From: Bacilli bacterium
GTDB taxonomy: Bacteria; Bacillota_I; Bacilli_A; RFN20; CAG-288
Assembly (NCBI GenBank): GCA_900769965.1
Contig: CAAGIQ010000080.1
Span: 1-5,307 of the forward strand
Direction of reading: 5' to 3'
DNA: 5,307 nucleotides
Positions 1-5,307 of this stretch are shown here, piece after piece. Each line of letters opens with the position of its first letter. Position 1 is the stretch's first letter. The translations under genes were made by a program, and so were the position numbers. The notes under the pieces were generated by a model. It made no database searches, was not told the origin of the DNA, and was given only the letters and a program-made list of their open reading frames with translations.

Positions 1-1
1 A

Positions 2-133
2 TGTATTTTAGATGCAGACAAGCAAGGCTTTCTTCGTTCAGCAAGAAGCTTAATTCAAACGATAGGTCGTGCTGCTAGAAATAGTGAAGGAAGAGTAATA
101 ATGTTTGAGAAAGAAATCAACAAGGAGACGTAG
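2..133 (+). CDS. uvrB: UvrB C-terminal helicase fragment, 5' end off-window, 3' end truncated
   Basis: This is a piece of UvrB, the helicase-like DNA-damage recognition subunit of UvrABC nucleotide excision repair. The frame is open from the window edge and has 43 codons before TAG at 131-133. It reads CILDADKQGFLRSARSLIQT, then IGRAARNSEGRVIMFEKEIN, then KET. These cover the conserved LDADKxGFLRS block and helicase motif VI (QTIGRAARN), which are characteristic of UvrB. In normal UvrB well over 100 more residues follow, including the linker and the C-terminal UVR domain. Here the protein ends right after the 'VIM....I' segment. The stop codon lies in sequence that is the antisense of the permease gene on the other strand, so it is probably not a native stop. 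The gene is therefore either broken by rearrangement or cut by an assembly join. Recognition is secure; whether a working protein is made is doubtful, because the family's C-terminal region is missing. Confidence 0.92.
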   Translation, partial: CILDADKQGFLRSARSLIQTIGRAARNSEGRVIMFEKEINKET

Positions 134-846
134 TTAATTACTGGAATTAAGAAAGAAGCCATGGAATTTAAGGAGTTAACAAACGATGCTGAAAAAACAT
201 TATCTAGTTTAGAGTCGGATATAATTTTTAAAAATAAGTTAAGAATTCCATTATAGATAAAGCATAGTGAGATAACTAATACTGAAGCGACTATTATTTG
301 TAAATAAATCTTCTCTTTCAGATAGTTATAGATGTAGTTATAAGGTAGAAGAAGAATCATAGTTATTCCTATTCCAAATAACGAGATAATAAATGGATAT
401 AGGAAAGAGAAGATGTAATAGTTCATCAAAAAGTTATTTAAAGTTCCGTAAGTTATTAATAAAGGAGTGCCTAATAAAAAGTTTGTAGCGCATAACGATG
501 TGTAGATATAGAAAACTTTAGCTATTACTATGTCATCGTTAACAATTGGAAGAGTTTGTAAGAGCATTCTGTCCTTCTCTTTGAATATGCTTTTTCTCGC
601 TTTTCCGACGGAGATAACAGATGAAATAATTAGAGTAATAAACAAGAAGAGAATTAAGAAACTAAAAGAAGCACCTTCTTTCATTTCATTCAATTTCTTA
701 TCAACTGCTAAGAAGATATAGACTTCTAAGGCGATAAATATAGAATATGTAAGCACGATTAAAACAAACTTTAAAAGCTTTTCTAATAAGCTTTTAGAAT
801 CGGTTTTATTCTCCTTATATTCTTTACTTATCAAGCTTAGAATCAT
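55..846 (-). CDS. ABC-2-type transporter permease, N-terminal half, 3'-truncated
   Basis: This is the membrane subunit of an ABC transporter, paired with the ATPase just upstream, whose TGA it overlaps by four bases (ATGA at 843-846). A GGAG site at 854-857 supports the start. Hydrophobic segments lie near residues 26-48, 61-81, 113-136, 146-170 and 180-208. Between the second and third is the cytoplasmic stretch KEKDRMLLQTLPIVNDDIVI, typical of ABC-2 exporters of Bacillota, where 'KDRELLLSLPI'-like sequence sits at the ATPase interface. Such permeases usually run to about 500-560 residues, while this frame has 263. From about residue 240 (below position ~130) the frame is simply the antisense of uvrB, so the last ~24 residues and the TGA at 55-57 are not native. 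Only about residues 1-238 are real permease. The substrate is unknown. The truncated form would probably not make a functional exporter. Confidence 0.82.
   Translation of the reverse strand: MILSLISKEYKENKTDSKSLLEKLLKFVLIVLTYSIFIALEVYIFLAVDKKLNEMKEGASFSFLILFLFITLIISSVISVGKARKSIFKEKDRMLLQTLPIVNDDIVIAKVFYIYTSLCATNFLLGTPLLITYGTLNNFLMNYYIFSFLYPFIISLFGIGITMILLLPYNYIYNYLKEKIYLQIIVASVLVISLCFIYNGILNLFLKIISDSKLDNVFSASFVNSLNSMASFLIPVINYVSLLISFSNIITLPSLFLAARPIV
121..141. other. Breakpoint between truncated uvrB and truncated ABC permease
   Basis: UvrB homology on the plus strand runs out at about 121-133. Permease homology on the minus strand runs out at about 130-141 (FLIPVINY, residues 232-239). No intergenic DNA, terminator, direct repeat or inverted repeat is visible between them, and no transposase or recombinase is in the window. 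Each reading frame stops only because it enters the antisense of the other gene. The exact base cannot be fixed without intact relatives. Confidence 0.8.
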
Positions 847-1625
847 ATCTTTTCTCCATATATTTTGAAGAATATTCTTCTTAAGTCTTTTCTTTTTAAC
901 GGTTCGACTTTGAAGTCGATTAAGGATGCTATTTGTCCGTTATTTAATATCGCCACTCTATCGCATACAGAAGCGATTAAGTCGATGTTGTGCGATGTTA
1001 AAAATATCGTGTTGCCGTTATAGGCATATTCTTTCATCATCTTTAAAAGAGTTTCATAAACCATAACATCTAATCCGACTGTAGGTTCATCAAGTACCCA
1101 TAGTTTTGGATTGTGAATTAAAGATGCCATAAGGCACACTTTTTGTTTCATACCATGGGAGTATTCGCTAATCTGTCGATTTAAATCGCTATCAGATAAA
1201 GTGAATTTATCCTTTAAGAATTCGTAGTTCTTCTCAAAAGATTCTTCGCTCATCGAATAAGCTGAGGCGATGAATTGAAGATATTCATAACCGGTCATTA
1301 GTTCGTAAGTTAAAGGCTCAGAAGGGACATAACCGAAAAGCGATTTTACTTCAAGAGGATTTTTCTTGACGTCTAAATCGAAAATCTTTATTTCACCTTC
1401 TTCAAAATCTTTTAACCCTACTAAACAGTCGATAGTTGTGGATTTACCTACGCCGTTCTTACCTAAAAAGCCGAATATCTCTCCTTTATTTATCGAAAGA
1501 GAAATACCTTTAATAACTTCTTTTTTGCCATATGATTTATGGAGATCATCGATTTTTACAGCTTCAGAAGATAGCGAATTTGTAATGATCGCTTCATCGA
1601 CTGAAATCATTCTTTCCTTAGCCAT
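843..1625 (-). CDS. ABC transporter ATP-binding protein (ABC-2 exporter type)
   Basis: This is a cytoplasmic ATPase of 260 residues that powers the adjacent permease. Using the start at 1625, the visible motifs are Walker A GKNGVGKST (55-63), the signature YSHGMKQK (155-162, a variant of LSGGQ common in ABC-2 exporters), Walker B LWVLDEPTVGLD (175-186) and the H-loop His at 212 in LTSHN. The Q-loop region reads GYVPSEP, without a clear Gln, as in related exporter ATPases. About 22 residues precede the core domain. An ATG exists four codons upstream (1635-1637), but it forms part of the ATGGAGGT that supplies the Shine-Dalgarno site, so 1625 is preferred. The gene starts two bases after the stop of the DUF2357-like gene, and its own TGA overlaps the permease start, so all three are probably translationally coupled. 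Neither substrate nor direction is shown by the sequence; export is inferred from the subfamily. Confidence 0.93.
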   Translation of the reverse strand: MAKERMISVDEAIITNSLSSEAVKIDDLHKSYGKKEVIKGISLSINKGEIFGFLGKNGVGKSTTIDCLVGLKDFEEGEIKIFDLDVKKNPLEVKSLFGYVPSEPLTYELMTGYEYLQFIASAYSMSEESFEKNYEFLKDKFTLSDSDLNRQISEYSHGMKQKVCLMASLIHNPKLWVLDEPTVGLDVMVYETLLKMMKEYAYNGNTIFLTSHNIDLIASVCDRVAILNNGQIASLIDFKVEPLKRKDLRRIFFKIYGEKI

Positions 1626-1627
1626 AT

Positions 1628-2929
1628 CTACCTCCATAACCTTTTAACCCATAGCTTTTTAGCATGGTCTTTTTCGATAACGACATATTTAGAATGACAT
1701 TTTGAGCAAGTGTAGTTATCTGTAACTTCAACGTTAATGTTCCCGCATACTGGACAGATTGATGGATCTTCTTTATCTATTACTAAACGCATACTTTTTA
1801 GCATTGTTTCTAACAAGTCTTTAGTGTTATCTACAAGCGATAATTCTATAGATGAAGAATAATCTATTAGCGATTTCAATGTGATTACTAATCTCTCATC
1901 GTTTTCTTTATATGTCATTCTTTCTTCTAAAGAAACTTCATATATTTCTTTTTCATTTAGGTAGTTCACTTCAAATAGTAAGTTATTAGACTTCTTAGAT
2001 AATCTATAAGTGAATCCATCTTTAGTAAATGAGAAATTATCTAATCTTAAACTTCCATTAACAAACTCTATAGAAGCTTCTTTTGAGACTTTATATCTGT
2101 TATTTATCAGCGAATTGAATAGTCTAAAAATAACGTAGGTATTAAATTCTTCATATACACCATTTTGATAACTAGAAGTAGAGAAGTAGTGTTTATAGAA
2201 TTTGAATACTTTGTTGTAGTTGATGTCGTGAAGAAGGATGTTAGTTGGGATTATTGGAAAAGTTAACTTGCTATCATCTACACCTTTATAAAAAGAGGTG
2301 AATCTGATTCTTTTCGATTTGTTAATGGCTTTTGTCAACATGTTAGTTTCTTCGACATTTGAACTAGTTCTATTTAAGTAGTTGAAAAGATCTTCGTTTT
2401 CATAGATATCATCGATGATATTAATCTTCGAAAACTCGAAACTAGATACTTTGTAATACTGTTTGATAGATTTATTTATGTAGGTGTCAGACTCAATATA
2501 TTTTGCTAGATAGTTTTCAATCATCTTAAAAACGTATTTTACGAATCTGTTTTCATATATATCTTTAGTGTCGTCAGTTTCATTTGAATAGACGTATTCC
2601 GGCGACATTTCATCTCCTTTTTTCTTCCATAAGGAAGGGGAAGATATAGTGTTGATAAATGATTCCTGGCTAAGAGGTTTAGCAAGTTCACTTCTTAGTA
2701 TAACTTCCTCATTCTTTACTAGAATGTGAGGAGAATAGATGATGTTTAGCATTCTATCAAGTATGTTATTTACTTCTTTTAAATATGAATAAGATGATAC
2801 TTCTTCGTCTTGAAATAGGCTTATTTCACCTTCTTTCATAAGTTTTTTAACATCGTCAAAAGAGAAAGTCTTTTTTAACTTACTTTTTACGATTTGATCA
2901 AACTTAATTACGAATTGGTTTTTGTCCAT
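1628..2929 (-). CDS. DUF2357/McrC-like protein with C-terminal zinc ribbon
   Basis: This 433-residue soluble protein has no signal peptide or membrane helix. Residues 123-141 hold the ENRFVKYVF motif with the following helix. This is the hallmark I associate with the DUF2357 family, which is often paired with McrB-like AAA+ proteins in McrBC-type systems. The middle (about 200-335) is a mixed helix/strand region rich in Lys, Asn, Phe and Tyr. The C-terminus has a clear zinc ribbon, with CPVC at 392-395 and CSKC at 408-411, and ends in a basic-aromatic tail (KKLWVKRLWR). I cannot find a PD-(D/E)XK nuclease signature of the McrC type. Start: AAGGAT at 2935-2940 lies five bases before the ATG at 2929. 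The gene begins 18 bases after the membrane AAA+ gene, so the two are very likely partners. Function is unknown; an adaptor for the AAA+ ring is inference. Confidence 0.75.
   Translation of the reverse strand: MDKNQFVIKFDQIVKSKLKKTFSFDDVKKLMKEGEISLFQDEEVSSYSYLKEVNNILDRMLNIIYSPHILVKNEEVILRSELAKPLSQESFINTISSPSLWKKKGDEMSPEYVYSNETDDTKDIYENRFVKYVFKMIENYLAKYIESDTYINKSIKQYYKVSSFEFSKINIIDDIYENEDLFNYLNRTSSNVEETNMLTKAINKSKRIRFTSFYKGVDDSKLTFPIIPTNILLHDINYNKVFKFYKHYFSTSSYQNGVYEEFNTYVIFRLFNSLINNRYKVSKEASIEFVNGSLRLDNFSFTKDGFTYRLSKKSNNLLFEVNYLNEKEIYEVSLEERMTYKENDERLVITLKSLIDYSSSIELSLVDNTKDLLETMLKSMRLVIDKEDPSICPVCGNINVEVTDNYTCSKCHSKYVVIEKDHAKKLWVKRLWR
1630..1635 (-). promoter_or_regulatory. Ribosome binding site that decides the ABC ATPase start
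   Basis: On the minus strand this reads GGAGGT, a near-perfect Shine-Dalgarno site. It lies four to five bases before the ATG at 1623-1625 and overlaps the TAG stop (1628-1630) of the DUF2357-like gene. The upstream ATG at 1635-1637 runs into this site (ATGGAGGT) and has only a weak AAAGG in front of it, so the shorter start is favoured. The arrangement suits terminating ribosomes re-initiating on the ATPase gene. Confidence 0.8.
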
Positions 2930-2947
2930 CTTATATCCTTATATATA

Positions 2948-4762
2948 TTAGAAACGTTTCAATAATCTTCTTATAACTTTCTTAGATTCGTTAAACTTAC
3001 TAGATCCATAAGTTTTATCGATAAGAGCTAATAACTCTTCAAGATTTGGCTTAATCGAATCTTCAAATCTTCCTTCTAGTTTATTTAATACTTTTCTCGA
3101 GATTATGAAATCTAGAGCATCTTCTTTTGTTCCACCACATTCGACAAAGACAGGGGTAAACAATTCAATTTGGTGCATGATACGGTTACCGAAGGTGATG
3201 TCAAATGAATTGAAGATGAAATCGGATATGGTTGTTAATTTCTTCAAATCTGTTGAGGATAATCTATTCTCCTTCTTATCTTGAGCTTTAGTAAATAACT
3301 CCATCAAGTAGTCGTAAGAGATAGATATCGGTTTAACGTCTTCTTTAACTTCGAAACTTTCATTTCTTTCGTTAAAGGAGATAACTATAGCTCTGTCGTA
3401 AACCTTGTCTGTTATTGTGTATGTTGAATCGTCTTTGTTTGCGGTACCTATGAACCAAGTGGTGTTTGAAATGACTAGATTACCATCTTCTAGGTGGTTA
3501 GGAGCTTCAAAGTTATATGGTAGTTGCATGATTTTTAATACCCATTCGTCTTCTGGATATTCCATGATTGATAAGAAATCAGCAAAGTAATATTCAACTC
3601 TTGAGATGTTCATTTCATCTAGTACCATGATATTGATATCTCTTTGATGATAGCTAGCTTCATATAAACGTTTTAAGAATTCTGTTTCGTTATAGGATTT
3701 AGAGAAGTCATTGTAGAAGCCTAAAAGAGAGGTCCTATCTCTCCATGTAGCTTGAACAGGTGCAAAGAAACTCTTTTCTGAAATAAAGGAAGAGAAGTAT
3801 CTTGCTAAAGATGATTTACCAGTTCCAGATAAACCTTCTAAGATCAATAGTCTTGAAGCGGAAAGAGCGGAGACAAATTGACGGATGACATCGATTGAGA
3901 AGTATAAACCTTGTTCTTTAGCTAGGTAGTTTCTAAATTCTGTACAGAGAGATGATAAATCGATGTTGTTTTCAAAATCTTCTTGCTCTACTATTTCTTC
4001 CTTAACATCGATTGAACATAATGAAGGGAAGACTCTTTCTTTTGGAGCGAGGTTAGAACCTGCTTCTATAGCTGGAGCAGTTTCGCTATGAGCTTGAGTG
4101 TTTGTAGCTTGAGCATTATTGCTGATCTCTTTGCTTGGTTTTGAAAATGAAGAGGCTAATAGACCTTGTTCTTCTTGTCTAAGTTCATCGATAGATTCTT
4201 TGAGTTTTTCTTCCTCCATATCTTTATTAGCATTCTTTGATAGGAGCTTAAATGGTTTCCCATAGTTCTTGATATTAAGAATCAATACGAAAACGAAGGT
4301 TATAACTAAAGCTAGTATGATGTAGATGATTAATCCGATAAGGAAAGCTTCTAAAGAGTAGAGGTAGCTAGCCGCTAAAACTTCTGGATTTATTGGTAAA
4401 GAACTCACTAGGCCAATAGCTGTGGCTAAACCATAACAAACGAAGAATGTTACTAGATAAATACCGATCCACTTCAATGATAGAGGTCTTTCATTAGAAA
4501 TCTTTGCAAGCTGAATTTCGTAGATTAACGCTGCTGCAAAAAGGAAGGTATAAACAGCTAACATAACATAAGTAATCACATTAGGAAGAATTACTTTCAC
4601 TAGTTGGAATCCAAAAGCGGTTGTAATTAGTTGAATTGGATTTCCTTCTTTCATTATTACGTTGTTAGCATCTATCGCTGTAGCTACAAATCCAGTAACT
4701 AGTAGATAGAAGAAAATCAACGCTAATACGATAAAGTTTTTTCTTGTAAAATGGGCTTTCAT
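2948..4762 (-). CDS. Membrane-anchored McrB-like AAA+ ATPase
   Basis: This 604-residue protein has four hydrophobic segments near residues 11-30, 58-82, 99-121 and 133-164. A charged and then low-complexity linker follows (about 175-270, rich in Glu, Ala, Gln and Asn), and then an AAA+ domain (about 275-565). Walker A is GLSGTGKSS (310-318). Walker B is IMVLDEMNISRVEYYFADFL (378-397), the McrB/MoxR-clade form with DEMN. Sensor 1 is FIGTANKDDS (437-446), and Arg457 in VYDRA fits an arginine-finger position. The WRDRTSLLGFYND stretch (340-352) is also typical of this clade. E. coli McrB carries an NTxD motif linked to GTP use, but here the matching stretch reads NKDD, so ATP is the likelier nucleotide. 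GGAGG at 4771-4775 lies eight bases from the ATG and supports the start. The gene follows the signal peptidase stop by three bases. The topology implies a AAA+ ring held at the inner face of the membrane. Substrate and process are unknown. Confidence 0.88.
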   Translation of the reverse strand: MKAHFTRKNFIVLALIFFYLLVTGFVATAIDANNVIMKEGNPIQLITTAFGFQLVKVILPNVITYVMLAVYTFLFAAALIYEIQLAKISNERPLSLKWIGIYLVTFFVCYGLATAIGLVSSLPINPEVLAASYLYSLEAFLIGLIIYIILALVITFVFVLILNIKNYGKPFKLLSKNANKDMEEEKLKESIDELRQEEQGLLASSFSKPSKEISNNAQATNTQAHSETAPAIEAGSNLAPKERVFPSLCSIDVKEEIVEQEDFENNIDLSSLCTEFRNYLAKEQGLYFSIDVIRQFVSALSASRLLILEGLSGTGKSSLARYFSSFISEKSFFAPVQATWRDRTSLLGFYNDFSKSYNETEFLKRLYEASYHQRDINIMVLDEMNISRVEYYFADFLSIMEYPEDEWVLKIMQLPYNFEAPNHLEDGNLVISNTTWFIGTANKDDSTYTITDKVYDRAIVISFNERNESFEVKEDVKPISISYDYLMELFTKAQDKKENRLSSTDLKKLTTISDFIFNSFDITFGNRIMHQIELFTPVFVECGGTKEDALDFIISRKVLNKLEGRFEDSIKPNLEELLALIDKTYGSSKFNESKKVIRRLLKRF

Positions 4763-4765
4763 ATT

Positions 4766-5307
4766 TTATTCCTCCGCTCTTTTTGAGATGAAATCTTTTT
4801 CGTCATCTATTTCTTCAATATGTTTTGTGCTCATATTCTTAACTCTTACTTTCTTTTGACCATTGTGGTCGTCAATCATAAGAATCTTGTCTTTTGTTGC
4901 TTCATTGATTTTGGAATCAACTACAGCTTCTTTTGAAATCAGTTGGCCGTTTTCAAAAGTGTATTTATTCCCTTTGTAGAATAGTTCTTGCTTAAATTTT
5001 GTTTTGATCTCTTTTGTATCGATTTCATCATCTATTAGTTCGATCAACGTGTTCGTTCTTTTGTTCATAGCTTTATCAGTTTTTGATTTGTAGTAATCAA
5101 ACATGATGAAGCATACTAGAATTGAAACTACAGTAATAATTCCTGAACCTGATTGAAGAAAGATAACAAAAGCTCCAATTCCTTTTATTCTAATCCCGTT
5201 ATAGTATCCAACAAAGGATTCATATGTTAAATAAGATCCGTATAAAACATTGTTATCGCTAGAGGAATTTGAATCTCCTCTTGTTGTGTAATAATTCTTA
5301 CCATCGA
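4766..5307 (-). CDS. Type I signal peptidase (SEC11/SipW type), C-terminal part, 5' end off-window
   Basis: The frame is open to the right edge (first whole codon 5303-5305) and shows 179 residues. The in-window ATG at 5102-5104 is an internal Met within the last membrane helix, so starting there would lose the diagnostic part. The visible N-terminal stretch, YYTTRGDSNSSSDNN, matches the [T/K]-[R/K]-GD-x-N-x-x-x-D box of archaeal/ER-type signal peptidases. It is followed by a 'VG-x-Y-x-x-I/R-I-x-G-I-G-x-F' stretch and a hydrophobic helix (about visible residues 43-68) ending at FIMFDYY. The catalytic Ser and its His partner would lie upstream, outside the window. After the helix comes an unusually long, highly charged tail of about 105 residues, predicted cytoplasmic. 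The enzyme class cleaves signal peptides of exported proteins at the outer membrane face. The stop is TAA at 4766-4768, just before the AAA+ gene, which indicates co-transcription. Confidence 0.83.
   Translation of the reverse strand, partial: DGKNYYTTRGDSNSSSDNNVLYGSYLTYESFVGYYNGIRIKGIGAFVIFLQSGSGIITVVSILVCFIMFDYYKSKTDKAMNKRTNTLIELIDDEIDTKEIKTKFKQELFYKGNKYTFENGQLISKEAVVDSKINEATKDKILMIDDHNGQKKVRVKNMSTKHIEEIDDEKDFISKRAEE
4771..4775 (-). promoter_or_regulatory. Ribosome binding site of the membrane AAA+ gene
   Basis: GGAGG on the minus strand lies eight bases before the ATG at 4760-4762. It is inside the last codons of the signal peptidase gene, which fits coupled translation of the two genes. 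Confidence 0.75.

Noticed and set aside
134..256. In-frame continuation after the uvrB stop (KKEAMEF...SDIIFKNKL) that vaguely resembles a UVR-domain tail
   Set aside because: The opposite strand here is convincing permease (residues ~198-238), the match to UVR is weak and a stop codon intervenes, so I treat it as chance.
530..721. Plus-strand open frame of 63 codons
   Set aside because: It is antisense to the transmembrane part of the permease, has no good ribosome site and resembles no protein I know.
843..845. TGA possibly read as Trp (mycoplasma code)
   Set aside because: Trp is encoded by TGG in these genes, the long frames contain no internal TGA, and this TGA sits in a standard ATGA overlap; the standard code fits.
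1366..1647. Plus-strand open frame of 93 codons
   Set aside because: It is antisense to the conserved Walker A half of the ABC ATPase; the minus strand is clearly the coding one.
3405..3590. Plus-strand open frame of 61 codons
   Set aside because: It is a shadow of the AAA+ core, including the sensor 1 region.
1..5307. CRISPR array, tRNA or rRNA gene, insertion sequence, strong terminator
   Set aside because: No regular repeats, structured RNA, transposase or hairpin followed by a T-run was seen; gaps between genes are at most 18 bases.

Overview
The window is AT-rich DNA read with the standard bacterial code: TGG is used for Trp and TGA ends one gene. Shine-Dalgarno sites are strong and genes are packed tightly. 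The style and protein families suggest a low-GC Gram-positive bacterium (Bacillota / Mycoplasmatota-like). I cannot name a genus from the sequence.

Almost all of the window is one minus-strand gene string, read from right to left. (1) The C-terminal part of a type I signal peptidase of the SEC11/SipW type enters from the right edge (4766-5307). The only in-window Met-started reading frame begins at an internal Met and misses the conserved part. (2) A 604-residue membrane protein with about four N-terminal helices and a C-terminal McrB-like AAA+ domain (2948-4762). (3) A 433-residue protein with a DUF2357/McrC-like core motif and a C-terminal four-Cys zinc ribbon, with no obvious nuclease motif (1628-2929). 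(4) An ABC transporter ATPase (843-1625). (5) Its ABC-2-type permease, starting in a 4-base overlap (to 846). Gaps are 3, 18 and 2 bases, then the overlap, so this is very likely one operon. Its promoter lies outside the window. No stretch over 300 bases lacks a gene.

At the left edge a plus-strand fragment (2-133) encodes the helicase motif VI region of UvrB. It stops abruptly about where the permease sequence begins on the other strand. Both genes lack their 3' parts and each borrows a stop codon from the other's antisense strand. This is a rearrangement breakpoint or an assembly join, at roughly 121-141.

The most interesting content is the pairing of a membrane-anchored McrB-like AAA+ protein with a nuclease-less DUF2357/zinc-ribbon partner, between a signal peptidase and an ABC exporter. 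This looks like a McrBC-derived machine adapted to work at the membrane. A role in export, envelope maintenance or membrane-linked defence is inference only.
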